Shown piece by piece: positions 43,943 through 52,817 of a DNA stretch of 64,000 nucleotides. The first letter of the stretch is position 1. Each line of letters begins with the position of its first letter. The translations under genes were made by a program, and so were the position numbers. The notes beneath the pieces were generated by a model. It searched no databases. It worked only from the letters and a program-made list of their open reading frames with translations, and was not told the origin of the DNA. Source of the stretch: Rothia nasimurium. Lineage in GTDB: Bacteria; Actinomycetota; Actinomycetes; Actinomycetales; Micrococcaceae. The stretch covers positions 1-64,000 of the forward strand of contig NZ_SPQC01000010.1 of the NCBI RefSeq assembly GCF_004569295.1. Reading direction: 5' to 3'.

Positions 43943-45254
43943 ATGCTCACCGTCTTCGATCTCAACACCCGCACTATGCTCTACACGCCGGACTTTTGGG
44001 AGCTCACGGCAGGTTACTCGGCCGACGAGTTTGCGATTCTCACCGGGTCCATGAACCTCACCCGGGCAGCCATGACCCAAAACCACGAGCACAGCACCCT
44101 CTGCCGGGGCCGCTTCGACAGCCCCGCCGGTAAACCGCGCACCCCCGCTGGGTTGCCACCGACGACGGCACCCTGCTCATCAACCACGAGGGGAAGGAGC
44201 TTACCCCGCTCACCGACGCAGAAGTCACCGCCCGCGATACCTCCACCTTCGTCGATATCGTGCTCTCCTACCGGGACAACAAGATGCGCGATGAATCCCA
44301 CCAAGCCCTGAGCGCTTTCCTCTTTGCCATGACGGCCCCGGTGCTCTGGCGTATCCGCCACCTAGTCATGGAAACCGGTGAAAACCCCGACAAAATCCCT
44401 GTTCTCCTGGCTATTTTGGGGTCTGGGTCATCAGGTAAAACCACCATGGTTGACGACTACCTCAATCCCTTCATCGGTGACTCCTCTCCTCTGCTGGCCG
44501 AAGAGCTGCTCAAAACCACCTACGGGTCAAAAACCGGGTCCATTAACTATATGAACAGCTACATGGAATCGGGTGAAGTCTCACCCCTCATCATCGACGA
44601 GGTGGGCACCCAGTTCCTCAACGGGGCAACGGTACAGGGCAAAATCAAGCACTGGGCCAACCTGCGCTCCAACGGGTTTGAGGGCCCACAAGGAACCATT
44701 ATTCTGACCTCAAACGCCGACGGGGCTGTGCTGCAAGAAGCCATCAAAAAACGTGTCTGGTATATCTCCATTACCAGCGACTACAAGCCCACTGACCAGC
44801 AGGTCTATAACTTCACCTCTTTGGCGGGGTCGGTCAACAGCAACCTCTACCGCCACGTGCTCTACACCCTCAGCCAGCGGCTCGACCACCTGACTGCCCA
44901 CGAGATTCAGCGTTTTTCACGCAACTGGGTCTGGCTCACCGCCGAGATTCTGCAAGAACCCCTGGCCCGTTTTGGGCTAGAAACGGCCTTTCCCGCCAAG
45001 AGGTGGCGTCCGTCCTGCGTTCTGCCTGGGAGGCAACCGGCACCTTCAACAAGACCCAGAAAGAAGAGATGATTGAATTTCGCTCTATTCTGCCCGCCGA
45101 CTGTGTTTTAGAGGCAACCCCTAAGGCCATCACGCTGAACATCGAGCGCACCGATGCCTATCTGGGCGAGCCCCTGCTAGCCGGCTACCGCGAGCGCAGC
45201 CCGCTCGCGCGGGTGGGGGCGGCTGTGGCGGCGGGAGGCTCCGCTGCGCCCTAA
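43943..45254 (+). pseudogene. P-loop NTPase of phage/plasmid or defence type, two frameshifts
   Basis: The first part from ATG 43943 (GAGAGG upstream) reads MLTVFDLNTRTMLYTPDFWE and ILTGSMNLTRAAMTQNHEH. After a missing C near 44145-44149 the frame resumes at WVATDDGTLLINHEGKELTP. The ATPase core has Walker A GSGSSGKTT, Walker B PLIIDEV and a sensor-like TIILTSN. A missing T near 44970 shifts to RNGLSRQEVASVLRSAWEA through to AAVAAGGSAAP at 45254. Repaired length is about 437 residues. The Walker geometry suggests a replication/primase-helicase-like or defence ATPase; the N-terminus may be truncated. Both breaks are homopolymer losses, so sequencing error is possible. Confidence 0.6.
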
Positions 45255-45255
45255 C

Positions 45256-45322
45256 CGAGCGTGCATCATATCGCTGAGCGTGCACCAACCATGCGCACGC
45301 TCAGCGATTTGGTGCACGTTCG
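45256..45322. repeat. Palindromic repeat, copy 2
   Basis: Left arm 45256-45283 and right arm 45295-45322, 11-nt loop. The left arm differs from copy 1 by one base; the right arm has several changes that break pairing. The GAGCGTGC octamers are largely kept. The two copies bound the XRE-ImmA/NTPase segment. Confidence 0.8.
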
Positions 45323-45327
45323 CTCAC

Positions 45328-46590
45328 CTAGGCCAGCAGCGCGTTGAATACCTCAGAGGTTGAGGGGTGGGTGTAGATGCCCTCACCGACCGTGGCAGCC
45401 GGGATCTTCTGGGTCATGGCCAGGGCTACCGTGTTGATCAGCTCCTGGGAGTCAATGCACCAGAGGGTGGCACCCAGAATCTGGTTGGTTTCTTGGTCGA
45501 GCACGAACTGGGCGATGCCCTCAGGCCGACCCATAATCTTGGGGCGGGGCACAATCGCCAGGTCAGCAATTTTTGACTCGCGCACCTCAATCTCGTGGTG
45601 AGCACCAGCGGCCTCAGCGGTGAGCCCCACGGTTGAGAGCGGCGGATTGATAAAGGTGGTGGTGGGCAACAGACGGCCGGTGCGGGTTCGGGTTCCGTCG
45701 CCCCAGCGGTGCGACAGCACAATTCGGTGGTCGTCATAGGACGCGTAGGTGAACTGGGGTGCGCCGGTTACGTCCCCGACCGCGTAGATACCCTCAGCAC
45801 TGGTGCGGCAGTGTTCATCAACCTCAACCCCCTTCTCGGTGTACTTGACCCCCGCAGCCTCAAGATCCAGCCCCGCAACTGCCGGGCGGCGTCCGGTCGC
45901 TACCAGTATCACCTCGTCGTTGAGCTGGTCTGTGGCCTGGTCTACCGAGACGCGCTGATCAACAAGAGTCACGCCCTGGGCTTCTAGGTGCTCGCGCACC
46001 GCTTGGGCAATGTGCCGGTCGAGGGCGGGTAGGAAGTCCCCCTCACCTTTATAGATGGTCACCCGGCTACCGAAGCCCGAGAACATGGTAGCGAATTCTA
46101 GACCAATCGGCCCGCCGCCAATAATGGCCAGTGACGCCGGGGTGTGCTCTAGCTGCTGGATGCTGGTGGAGTCGTGCACACGTCCGCCCACCTCAACACC
46201 CGAGCTGGCCCCGGTGTTAATAATGATGGTCGAGGCGCTCACCTGCACCTGCTCCCCCACCTGAACAGTAGAAGAATCAAGGAACCGGGCAGCACCGTCT
46301 AGAAGCAGCACGCCCTTGCCTTCCACCATCTTCTGGTTAGCAGCGTTCAGACGGTCGATGAAAGTATTGCGGGCATCGCGGGCCTGGGTGAATTCCCGGT
46401 GGGAGTGGGCCTGTTCCAATAAGAACTTGGTCGGCACACAACCAATGTTGATGCAGGTACCGCCGTACATGTCCGGGTTTTGCTCGACCAGCGCTACCCT
46501 GTCGCCGGCAGCAGCTCGCTTCATCGCAATGGTCTTTCCGGCCTTACCAAAACCAATCACCAGTACATCTACGGTGAGCTGTTCCATCAT
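45328..46590 (-). CDS. RclA-like pyridine nucleotide-disulfide oxidoreductase
   Basis: Class I flavoprotein disulfide reductase, 420 residues. FAD motif VLVIGFGKAGKTIA, redox-active cysteines in GGTCINIGCVPTK, NAD(P) motif IIGGGPIGLEFATMF, second FAD block GIYAVGDVTG, and C-terminal dimer interface with YTHPSTSEVFN. The GFGKAGKT block and CINIGCVPTK match RclA/hypothiocyanous acid reductases, which protect against host oxidants (HOCl, HOSCN). ATG at 46587, 5 nt after AGGAG, may be the real start. The palindromic repeat lies 6 bp past the stop. Confidence 0.88.
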   Translation of the reverse strand: MMEQLTVDVLVIGFGKAGKTIAMKRAAAGDRVALVEQNPDMYGGTCINIGCVPTKFLLEQAHSHREFTQARDARNTFIDRLNAANQKMVEGKGVLLLDGAARFLDSSTVQVGEQVQVSASTIIINTGASSGVEVGGRVHDSTSIQQLEHTPASLAIIGGGPIGLEFATMFSGFGSRVTIYKGEGDFLPALDRHIAQAVREHLEAQGVTLVDQRVSVDQATDQLNDEVILVATGRRPAVAGLDLEAAGVKYTEKGVEVDEHCRTSAEGIYAVGDVTGAPQFTYASYDDHRIVLSHRWGDGTRTRTGRLLPTTTFINPPLSTVGLTAEAAGAHHEIEVRESKIADLAIVPRPKIMGRPEGIAQFVLDQETNQILGATLWCIDSQELINTVALAMTQKIPAATVGEGIYTHPSTSEVFNALLA

Positions 46591-46681
46591 GACTCCTCTG
46601 TGTTTCTTAGGGGTTTACCCTGCCTACCTTACTCCCGGCAGGCGTCCACCCCGGGCACCTGCCCAGCTTTTTCGCTTAGAA

Positions 46682-46727
46682 AAAACTCCCCGCACCAGAC
46701 GCTGAACATCTAGGAACGGGGAGTTTT
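46682..46727 (-). terminator. Terminator after the beta-propeller relic
   Basis: An 11-bp stem (46682-46692 with 46717-46727) ends in TTTTTT on the minus strand. It lies 30 bp past the stop of the preceding relic. Confidence 0.7.
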
Positions 46728-46756
46728 CAGGGGCTAGCTGGGTTTCAAAACCGGGG

Positions 46757-47680
46757 CTATCGCACCTCGCCAATCATGTCGAAGGTGGTTGCTGCACCCT
46801 TGGTGTTGGAGTTGACCATCACCGCGATGGAGTTCTTGCCCTGCTTGAGGTCAGAGGCGGGAATCTCAATGACCAGCGGGGTGGTGCGGGCGGCGCCGAA
46901 GTCCGCAGCGCGGGTGGCGGTGTAGGTGGGCAGGGCACCCCAGATCAGGTTCTGGCGGGTGTATTCCTTGCCGTTGACCCAGATCATCATGCCGTCGTCC
47001 ACGTAGGTGGTGAGTACCAACTTCTGACCCGCTGCCAGGTAGAGATCGAGCTCCTTGCGCAGCATCATCGACACCGGCTGAGCGCTGGATGAGAACTGGT
47101 ACATGGTCGCCACACGCGGCTCGCCCCAGCCTACAGAGGAGTAGGTGGTGTACCACTTGGCGGTGTCGTACTTGTAGTCGGTGGCGCGCCAGGTGGAGTC
47201 CAGGCCCTGCCAGGCGTTCAGACCGAAGGCAATCTTCCACTCGTCACCCGATGCCAGCACCGGCTCAGAGTTTTCTGCCGGAACCGCAAACGGCTCAATG
47301 GGAGCAGCGTTGTTGATGACGGTATCGTTGGCAGGAGCCTCAGCAAGGCGCTCGGGCTCAGCGGGAGCGGCTCTTCAACGACCGGGGGGCTCAACCGGGG
47401 TGACCGGCTGAGGGCCAGGTCAGGACGTCGGTGGTGTTGAGCTGGGCTAGCTTCCAGGTCTTGGTGCCGTTGATCTCTGAGAAGTAGCCTGCGGTGGCGA
47501 CGGTTGCCCCGTCATCTGCTGCTGAGAGGCCGTTGACGGTGCCGTTGAGGTAGGGGCGCCAGTTGGCGTCCGGCCCGTTCTGGCTGAAGCTGAAGCGACC
47601 GGCGTTGCGGGAGTAGCCGGTGGCCCCGGCCTTGGTAGCCAGGTTGGGTTTTTGAGTGAGAAGGGGGCTTTGAGCTGGGT
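46757..47680 (-). pseudogene. Secreted beta-propeller/galactose-binding-like protein, broken
   Basis: The minus strand reads AGATGYSRNAGRFSFSQNGP, NGLSAADDGATVATAGYFSE and NGTKTWKLAQLNTTDVLTW, a delta-60-type propeller repeat. Several frameshifts near 47380-47430 hit a Pro-rich linker (PVTPVEPP, PVVEEP). The frame continues as AEAPANDTVINNAAPIEPFA and the last ~165 residues (open from GTG 47260) form a beta-rich C-terminal domain (VLTTYVDDGMMIWVNGKEY). The N-terminus and signal peptide are missing. At least three indels fall in C-rich runs. The family (surface enzyme or adhesin) is not identified. Confidence 0.6.
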
Positions 47681-47797
47681 GCGAGTAGCCCGCCGGCTGA
47701 TGGGCGGTGCAAGGTGTGTATACCTAGCTTAGGGTTTCGGCACCCACCCCGCCTACTGCGATGTGTGATCCCGGATCAACATGACCGGTTACAACAA

Positions 47798-47853
47798 GGA
47801 CGCTGCCCCGCACTCCCCGGCCCATGGGCAAGGAGGGCGCGGGGCAGCGTCCT
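47798..47853 (-). terminator. Terminator of the suf operon
   Basis: A 15-bp stem (47798-47812 with 47839-47853) encloses a 26-nt loop, 20 bp past the sufT stop. Confidence 0.7.
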
Positions 47854-47872
47854 CACATGTTAACCGCGTTGG

Positions 47873-48211
47873 TTAGATGTTGAAGCCGAGAGCGCGCATC
47901 TGGTCGCGGCCGTCCTCGGTGATGCGCTCGGGGCCCCACGGGGGCATCCAAACCCAATTCACGTGCCACTCATCAATCATGGTTTCCAGGTTCTGCTGAA
48001 TCTGTTCCTCAATGACGTCCTGCAGGGGGCAGGCGGCGGTGGTCAGGGTCATGTCGAGCACGAGGGCGCCTTCGTCATTCCAGCGCATACCGTAGAGCAG
48101 ACCCAGGTCAACGATGTTGACGCCCAGTTCGGGGTCAATCACGTTCATGAGGGCTTCTTCGATGACCTCTTGGCTGGGGGCACCAGCGGGGGCTTCTAAC
48201 ATAGCAGTCAC
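47873..48211 (-). CDS. sufT: Metal-sulfur cluster assembly factor SufT (DUF59/MIP18)
   Basis: 112-residue protein that helps mature Fe-S proteins. The family blocks are VIDPELGVNIVDLGLLYG and MTLTTAACPLQDVIEEQI, with the conserved Cys in TAACPL. VNWVWMPPWGPERITEDGR ends the protein. Last gene of the suf run, 18 bp after sufC. Confidence 0.92.
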   Translation of the reverse strand: MTAMLEAPAGAPSQEVIEEALMNVIDPELGVNIVDLGLLYGMRWNDEGALVLDMTLTTAACPLQDVIEEQIQQNLETMIDEWHVNWVWMPPWGPERITEDGRDQMRALGFNI

Positions 48212-48229
48212 CTTTCAGTTCAGCCGCTA

Positions 48230-48988
48230 CTACTTAGCAGCCAGGTAGCGCTCGTAGCCCTCTTCTTCAAGACGGTCAGCGAGCTCGGAGCCGCCCTGGT
48301 CTACCATCTTGCCGTCCACGAAAACGTGAACGAACTGGGGCTTGATGTAGCGCAGGATGCGGGTGTAGTGGGTAATCAGCATAACGCCCATGTCGTTGGC
48401 CTGGTGGGCGCGGTTAACGCCCTCAGAAACAACCTTGAGAGCGTCGACGTCCAGGCCGGAGTCGGTCTCATCGAGAATGCCGAACTTGGGCTTGAGCAGT
48501 TCCAGCTGCAGGATCTCGTGGCGCTTCTTCTCGCCGCCGGAGAAGCCTTCGTTGACGTTACGGGAGATGAAGGCGGGGTCGATGGAGAGGTTCTCCATAG
48601 CTGCCTTGACGTCCTTGGTCCAGGTGCGCAGGGCGGGGGCTTCGCCGTCAACAGCGGTCTTGGCTGAGCGCAGGAAGTTGCTCATGGTGACGCCGGGGAT
48701 TTCGACGGGGTACTGCATAGCCAGGAAGAGGCCGGCGCGGGCGCGCTCGTCGACGGACATCTCGGTGACGTCTTCACCGTCGAGCAGAATCTCACCGGAG
48801 TCAATCTGGTACTTGGGGTGGCCGGCGATAGTAGAGGCCAGGGTGGACTTACCGGAGCCGTTGGGGCCCATGATGGCGTGGATTTCACCGGAGTTGATGG
48901 TGAGGTTGACGCCCTTGAGGATGGGCTTGGTGTTTTCGTCGTCCAGAATAACGGAGACGTGGAGGTCCTTGATTTCAAGGGTTGCCAT
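48230..48988 (-). CDS. sufC: Fe-S cluster assembly ATPase SufC
   Basis: ABC-type ATPase of the SufBCD scaffold, 252 residues. Walker A is GPNGSGKST, signature FSGGEKKR, Walker B FGILDETDSGLD, switch His in ITHYTRIL. The TDSGLD form is typical of SufC. sufD is upstream, sufT downstream. Confidence 0.96.
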   Translation of the reverse strand: MATLEIKDLHVSVILDDENTKPILKGVNLTINSGEIHAIMGPNGSGKSTLASTIAGHPKYQIDSGEILLDGEDVTEMSVDERARAGLFLAMQYPVEIPGVTMSNFLRSAKTAVDGEAPALRTWTKDVKAAMENLSIDPAFISRNVNEGFSGGEKKRHEILQLELLKPKFGILDETDSGLDVDALKVVSEGVNRAHQANDMGVMLITHYTRILRYIKPQFVHVFVDGKMVDQGGSELADRLEEEGYERYLAAK

Positions 48989-49017
48989 AGTTTGTTTCTC
49001 CTGTAAAAGGTAAAGCT

Positions 49018-50265
49018 TTAGTTGTTGGAAATCGCGAGTTCAGCTTCGAGGGCATCGGTGAGCTGTTCTTCGAGCTCGGGGATGCGAATCTGCTGAATAA
49101 TCTCGTTGAGGAAGCCGCGGACGACCAGGCGGCGGGCTTCAGCCTCGGGAATACCGCGGGCCTGCAGGTACCAAAGGTGCTGCTCGTCGAGCTGACCGGT
49201 GGTGGATGCGTGGCCGGCGCCTTCGATGAGACCGGTTTCGATTTCCAGGTTGGGCACGGAGTCAGCGCGGGGGCCGTCTTCGAGAATCAGGTTGCGGTTG
49301 AGCTCGTAGGTGTCGGTGCCTTCTGCGTCCTTACCGATGAGCACATCGCCTACCCATACCGAGTGTGCGCCCTTGCCCTGCAGGGCACCCTTGTAGGTGA
49401 CGCGGGACTTGCAGTTGGGCTCGGTGTGGGCCACGAAGAGGCGGTTCTCAATGTGCTGGCCGGCATCGACGAAGTAGAGACCGTACATCTCGGTTTCAGC
49501 GCCAGGGGCGGTGAACTTGGTGGAGGGGGTGACGCGCACCAGGTCGCCACCGAGGGAGATATTAACGTGCTTGAACTTGGCGTCGCGACCCAGAGCAGCG
49601 TACTGGGCTGAGGCGTGAATCGCGTCGTCCTCCCACTGCTGAACGGTGATGACGGTCAGTGAGGACGAGTCACCCACCTTGAACTCAACGTTCTGGGAGA
49701 GCACAGCTGAGCCGGTGTGGCGCAGTACGACAACGGCCTTGGAGAAAGGCTTGGTCTCAATGAAGAGGTGCTGGGCTGCGGCGTCCTTGTGGGTGCCGTT
49801 GATAGCAACCTCAATCTGGCCTTCCAGTTCAGCTTCGGCGGGAACGGTAATGGCGGTTGCCTCGGAGAAGGTGCTCCAGGCGTTGGCCGCTACGCGGTCC
49901 TCGGGAATACCGGCGGAGCCGATGCGGGCGTCGTCACGGGCGATAGTCTCGACCTGGACGCCGGCGGGGGCCTTGACCTCTACAGCGGGGGCAGCACCGG
50001 TGAGTTCATCGGTGTGCAGACCGCCCAAGCGCTTAAGCGGGGTGAAACGCCAGTCTTCTTCGCGGCCGGTGAGGGCTGCAAAGTCTTCAACCTTGTAGGA
50101 GGTCTTACGTTCGGCGCGGGAGCCGTCAATCTCGACCTTGTCGGTGTTGTGCTTTGAGACGCGGATGGTGTCGTCGGTGGCCAGCTCGGTTGCGAGCTTC
50201 TCACCTTCCTGGTCCATACCGGGAATCGCGGGGTTGTTGTGACCCTGGTTTTCTGCGTTAGCCAT
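49018..50265 (-). CDS. sufD: Fe-S cluster assembly protein SufD
   Basis: Scaffold subunit pairing with SufB, 415 residues with a beta-helix core. VSLGGDLVRVTPSTKF, FVDAGQHIENRLFVAHTEPN and GHASTTGQLDEQHLWYLQ are typical; His in the EGAGHASTTG segment is the region needed for cluster assembly. It lies 3 bp after sufB. Confidence 0.95.
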   Translation of the reverse strand: MANAENQGHNNPAIPGMDQEGEKLATELATDDTIRVSKHNTDKVEIDGSRAERKTSYKVEDFAALTGREEDWRFTPLKRLGGLHTDELTGAAPAVEVKAPAGVQVETIARDDARIGSAGIPEDRVAANAWSTFSEATAITVPAEAELEGQIEVAINGTHKDAAAQHLFIETKPFSKAVVVLRHTGSAVLSQNVEFKVGDSSSLTVITVQQWEDDAIHASAQYAALGRDAKFKHVNISLGGDLVRVTPSTKFTAPGAETEMYGLYFVDAGQHIENRLFVAHTEPNCKSRVTYKGALQGKGAHSVWVGDVLIGKDAEGTDTYELNRNLILEDGPRADSVPNLEIETGLIEGAGHASTTGQLDEQHLWYLQARGIPEAEARRLVVRGFLNEIIQQIRIPELEEQLTDALEAELAISNN

Positions 50266-50268
50266 AAT

Positions 50269-51726
50269 TTAGCCTACGGATCCTTCCATCTGGAGTTCGA
50301 TCAGGCGGTTGAGTTCAAGCGCGTATTCCATGGGCAGCTCGCGGGCGATGGGCTCCACGAAGCCACGCACGATCATGGCCATAGCTTCGTCTTCGGGCAG
50401 GCCGCGCTGCTGCAGGTAGAAGAGCTGTTCTTCTGAGACGCGGGAGACGGTTGCCTCGTGGCCCATGGTGACGTCGTCCTCGCGGATATCTACGTAGGGG
50501 TAGGTATCTGAGCGGGAGATGGTGTCGACCAGCAGGGCGTCACAGACCACCGAGCTCTTAGCGTGGGAGGCACCTTCGCGCACCTGTACCAGGCCGCGGT
50601 AGGCGGCACGTCCACCGTTACGAGCCACAGACTTGGACACGATGGTGGATGAGGTGTTGGGGGCGATGTGGACCATCTTGGAACCGGTGTCCTGGTGCTG
50701 GCCCTCGCCTGCGAAAGCAATGGAGAGAGTCTCGCCCTTGGCGTGCTCACCGACCATGTAGACAGCGGGGTACTTCTGGGTGACCTTGGAGCCGATGTTG
50801 CCGTCGATCCATTCCATGGTGGCACCCTCGTGGGCGATGGCGCGCTTGGTCACCAGGTTGTAGACGTTGTTCGACCAGTTCTGAATGGTGGTGTATCGAA
50901 CGCGGGCGTTCTTCTTGACCACGATTTCAACTACTGCTGAGTGCAGGGAGTCGGTCTTGTAGATGGGGGCGGTGCAGCCTTCGATGTAGTGAACGTAGGA
51001 GCCCTCATCAGCGATGATGAGGGTACGCTCGAACTGGCCCATGTTCTCGGTGTTAATGCGGAAGTAGGCCTGCAGGGGGATCTCTACGTGAACTCCCGGG
51101 GGCACGTAGACGAAGGAGCCACCTGACCATACGGCGGTGTTCAGGGCGGCGAACTTGTTGTCACCGGCGGGGATGACGGAGCCGAAGTATTCTTCGAAGA
51201 ACTCGGGGTGTTCCTTGAGGGCGGTGTCGGTGTCCAGGAAGATAACGCCCTGGGCTTCGAGGTCCTCGCGGATCTGGTGGTAGACAACCTCTGACTCGTA
51301 CTGGGCGGCTACGCCGGCGACCAGGCGGTTACGTTCTGCTTCGGGGATGCCGAGCTTTTCGTAGGTGTTGCGGATGTCTTCGGGCAGTTCTTCCCAGGTT
51401 TCGGCCTGGCGCTCGGTGGAGCGGACGAAGTACTTGATGTTGTCGAAGTCGATGTCCGAGAGGTCTGCGCCCCAGGTGGGCATGGGCTTGCGGTCGAAGA
51501 ACTTGAGGGCCTTCAGGCGAAGGTCCAGCATCCATTCGGGTTCGTTCTTCTTGGCTGAAATGTCGCGCACGACATCTTCGTCAAGACCACGCTTTGCAGC
51601 CTGGCCTGCTTCATCGGAGTCAGCCCAGCCGTACTCGTAGGTACCGATACCTTCGAGTTCGGGGTTTGCCTCCAGAATTTCTGAAATGACGGTGTTGTTG
51701 GCGGTGCGCTCAACCTGTTCAGTCAT
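50269..51726 (-). CDS. sufB: Fe-S cluster assembly protein SufB
   Basis: Scaffold protein on which the Fe-S cluster is built. From ATG 51726, preceded by AAAGG, it is 485 residues. [20 protein letters not shown] contains the Cys that is the candidate sulfur acceptor. [20 protein letters not shown] and [19 protein letters not shown] are family blocks. The frame is open from 51756, but this ten-residue extension lacks support. Confidence 0.95.
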   Translation of the reverse strand: MTEQVERTANNTVISEILEANPELEGIGTYEYGWADSDEAGQAAKRGLDEDVVRDISAKKNEPEWMLDLRLKALKFFDRKPMPTWGADLSDIDFDNIKYFVRSTERQAETWEELPEDIRNTYEKLGIPEAERNRLVAGVAAQYESEVVYHQIREDLEAQGVIFLDTDTALKEHPEFFEEYFGSVIPAGDNKFAALNTAVWSGGSFVYVPPGVHVEIPLQAYFRINTENMGQFERTLIIADEGSYVHYIEGCTAPIYKTDSLHSAVVEIVVKKNARVRYTTIQNWSNNVYNLVTKRAIAHEGATMEWIDGNIGSKVTQKYPAVYMVGEHAKGETLSIAFAGEGQHQDTGSKMVHIAPNTSSTIVSKSVARNGGRAAYRGLVQVREGASHAKSSVVCDALLVDTISRSDTYPYVDIREDDVTMGHEATVSRVSEEQLFYLQQRGLPEDEAMAMIVRGFVEPIARELPMEYALELNRLIELQMEGSVG

Positions 51727-51825
51727 TACGGCCTTTCTTGGTGGGTTGGTTTTCACCGAGGCAAGTCGGTGAAATCTTCTTCTCAGTGGCAGAATCTGCT
51801 GGGCATACCCTGCCGGTGGAAAGTT

Positions 51826-52584
51826 TTAGGGGGCGGTGTCGCCTGCGGTTTCTTCGGGGTTTGGTGGGGCGGACGCCGGTGGGCGGCCGAGCGGGATATG
51901 GGTGGTGCAGACGTGGGCACCACCTGCCATGGTGGAGAGTCTGCGCACATCAACCCCGAGAAGTTCGGAGATGATTTCGGTTTCCTGGTCGCAGAAGACG
52001 GAGAAGTCTTCGGCAAGGTCTCGTACGGGGCAGTGGCCCTGGCAGAGCTGGATAGAGGCCAGCAAGTTATCGGGCAGCTTGGACCGCATGCCAACAGCCG
52101 GGGCCATCTCATTGGCGGTGGCGACGAAGCCGTCGCGGGTCATTGCCTCTGCGAGCGCTTCGGCGCGGGCTGAGACGTCGTCGCCTGCCGCTTCGACGAT
52201 GGGGCGGTAGCGCCCTGCCATGTCGTGGGCGCGGGCTGAGGCGAACTGGCGCAGGGCGTCTTCACCGACGGCGTCCTTCAGCATGGTGAGGGCGTCACGG
52301 GCGATGTCGAGGTAGTCGTTGCCCAGTTCGCTGTGCCCCTGCGGGGCAATGACGTAGCGGCGGGCGGGACGGCCTGCTCCGGCACCGTGCTGGCGGTGGG
52401 AGGCAACCTCGATGAGGTTGTTCTTTTCAAGCGCGTCGAGGTGGCGGCGGACGGCTGCCGGGGTGAGGCTGAGCAGTTCACCCAGTTTGGCCGCAGAAAC
52501 AGGGCCGTGAGTGAGAACTCCCTGGAGCACGCGGTCTCGCGTGCGTTCCTCTGTTTCTGCAGGGCGGGCAGTTTTAGTGGACAC
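51826..52584 (-). CDS. sufR: Fe-S-sensing transcriptional regulator SufR
   Basis: Repressor that controls suf genes by Fe-S occupancy. From GTG 52584, which has AGAAAGG 7 nt upstream, it is 252 residues. Winged HTH at about 20-75 (GVLTHGPVSAAKLGELLSLT). The C-terminal Cys cluster CQGHCPVRDLAEDFSVFC plus HVC offers the cluster ligands. It is first in the sufR-B-D-C-T run, 100 bp before sufB. Confidence 0.92.
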   Translation of the reverse strand: MSTKTARPAETEERTRDRVLQGVLTHGPVSAAKLGELLSLTPAAVRRHLDALEKNNLIEVASHRQHGAGAGRPARRYVIAPQGHSELGNDYLDIARDALTMLKDAVGEDALRQFASARAHDMAGRYRPIVEAAGDDVSARAEALAEAMTRDGFVATANEMAPAVGMRSKLPDNLLASIQLCQGHCPVRDLAEDFSVFCDQETEIISELLGVDVRRLSTMAGGAHVCTTHIPLGRPPASAPPNPEETAGDTAP

Positions 52585-52805
52585 AGTTCTGCCTTTCTCT
52601 GCGGAATACACAAATAAAGTATGTCGTAATTGAGACCCTTTAAGCTAGTAAGGACTACCTATATTAAGGCAGTACAGTCGGTCACATTATTATGATTTAC
52701 TCATAATAAACCCTTTTGTTTCAGCCTGACACCCGCCAGCGTGAAAACTCGCTGTGAATCCCCCACCCGGCAGCAAGCGTCCGCCCAGAGCCGAAACGAA
52801 AGGGC

Positions 52806-52811
52806 TAGAAT
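52806..52811 (+). promoter_or_regulatory. Candidate -10 box for the leaderless ABC-2 operon
   Basis: TAGAAT ends 6 nt before GTG 52818, with no ribosome site between. A leaderless transcript is likely. Confidence 0.5.
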
Positions 52812-52817
52812 AGACGG

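Noticed and set aside
43943-44110. Phospholipase D-type nuclease domain at the NTPase N-terminus
   Set aside because: GSMNLTR resembles the second half of an HKD motif, but the His and Lys are absent; kept only as a weak resemblance.
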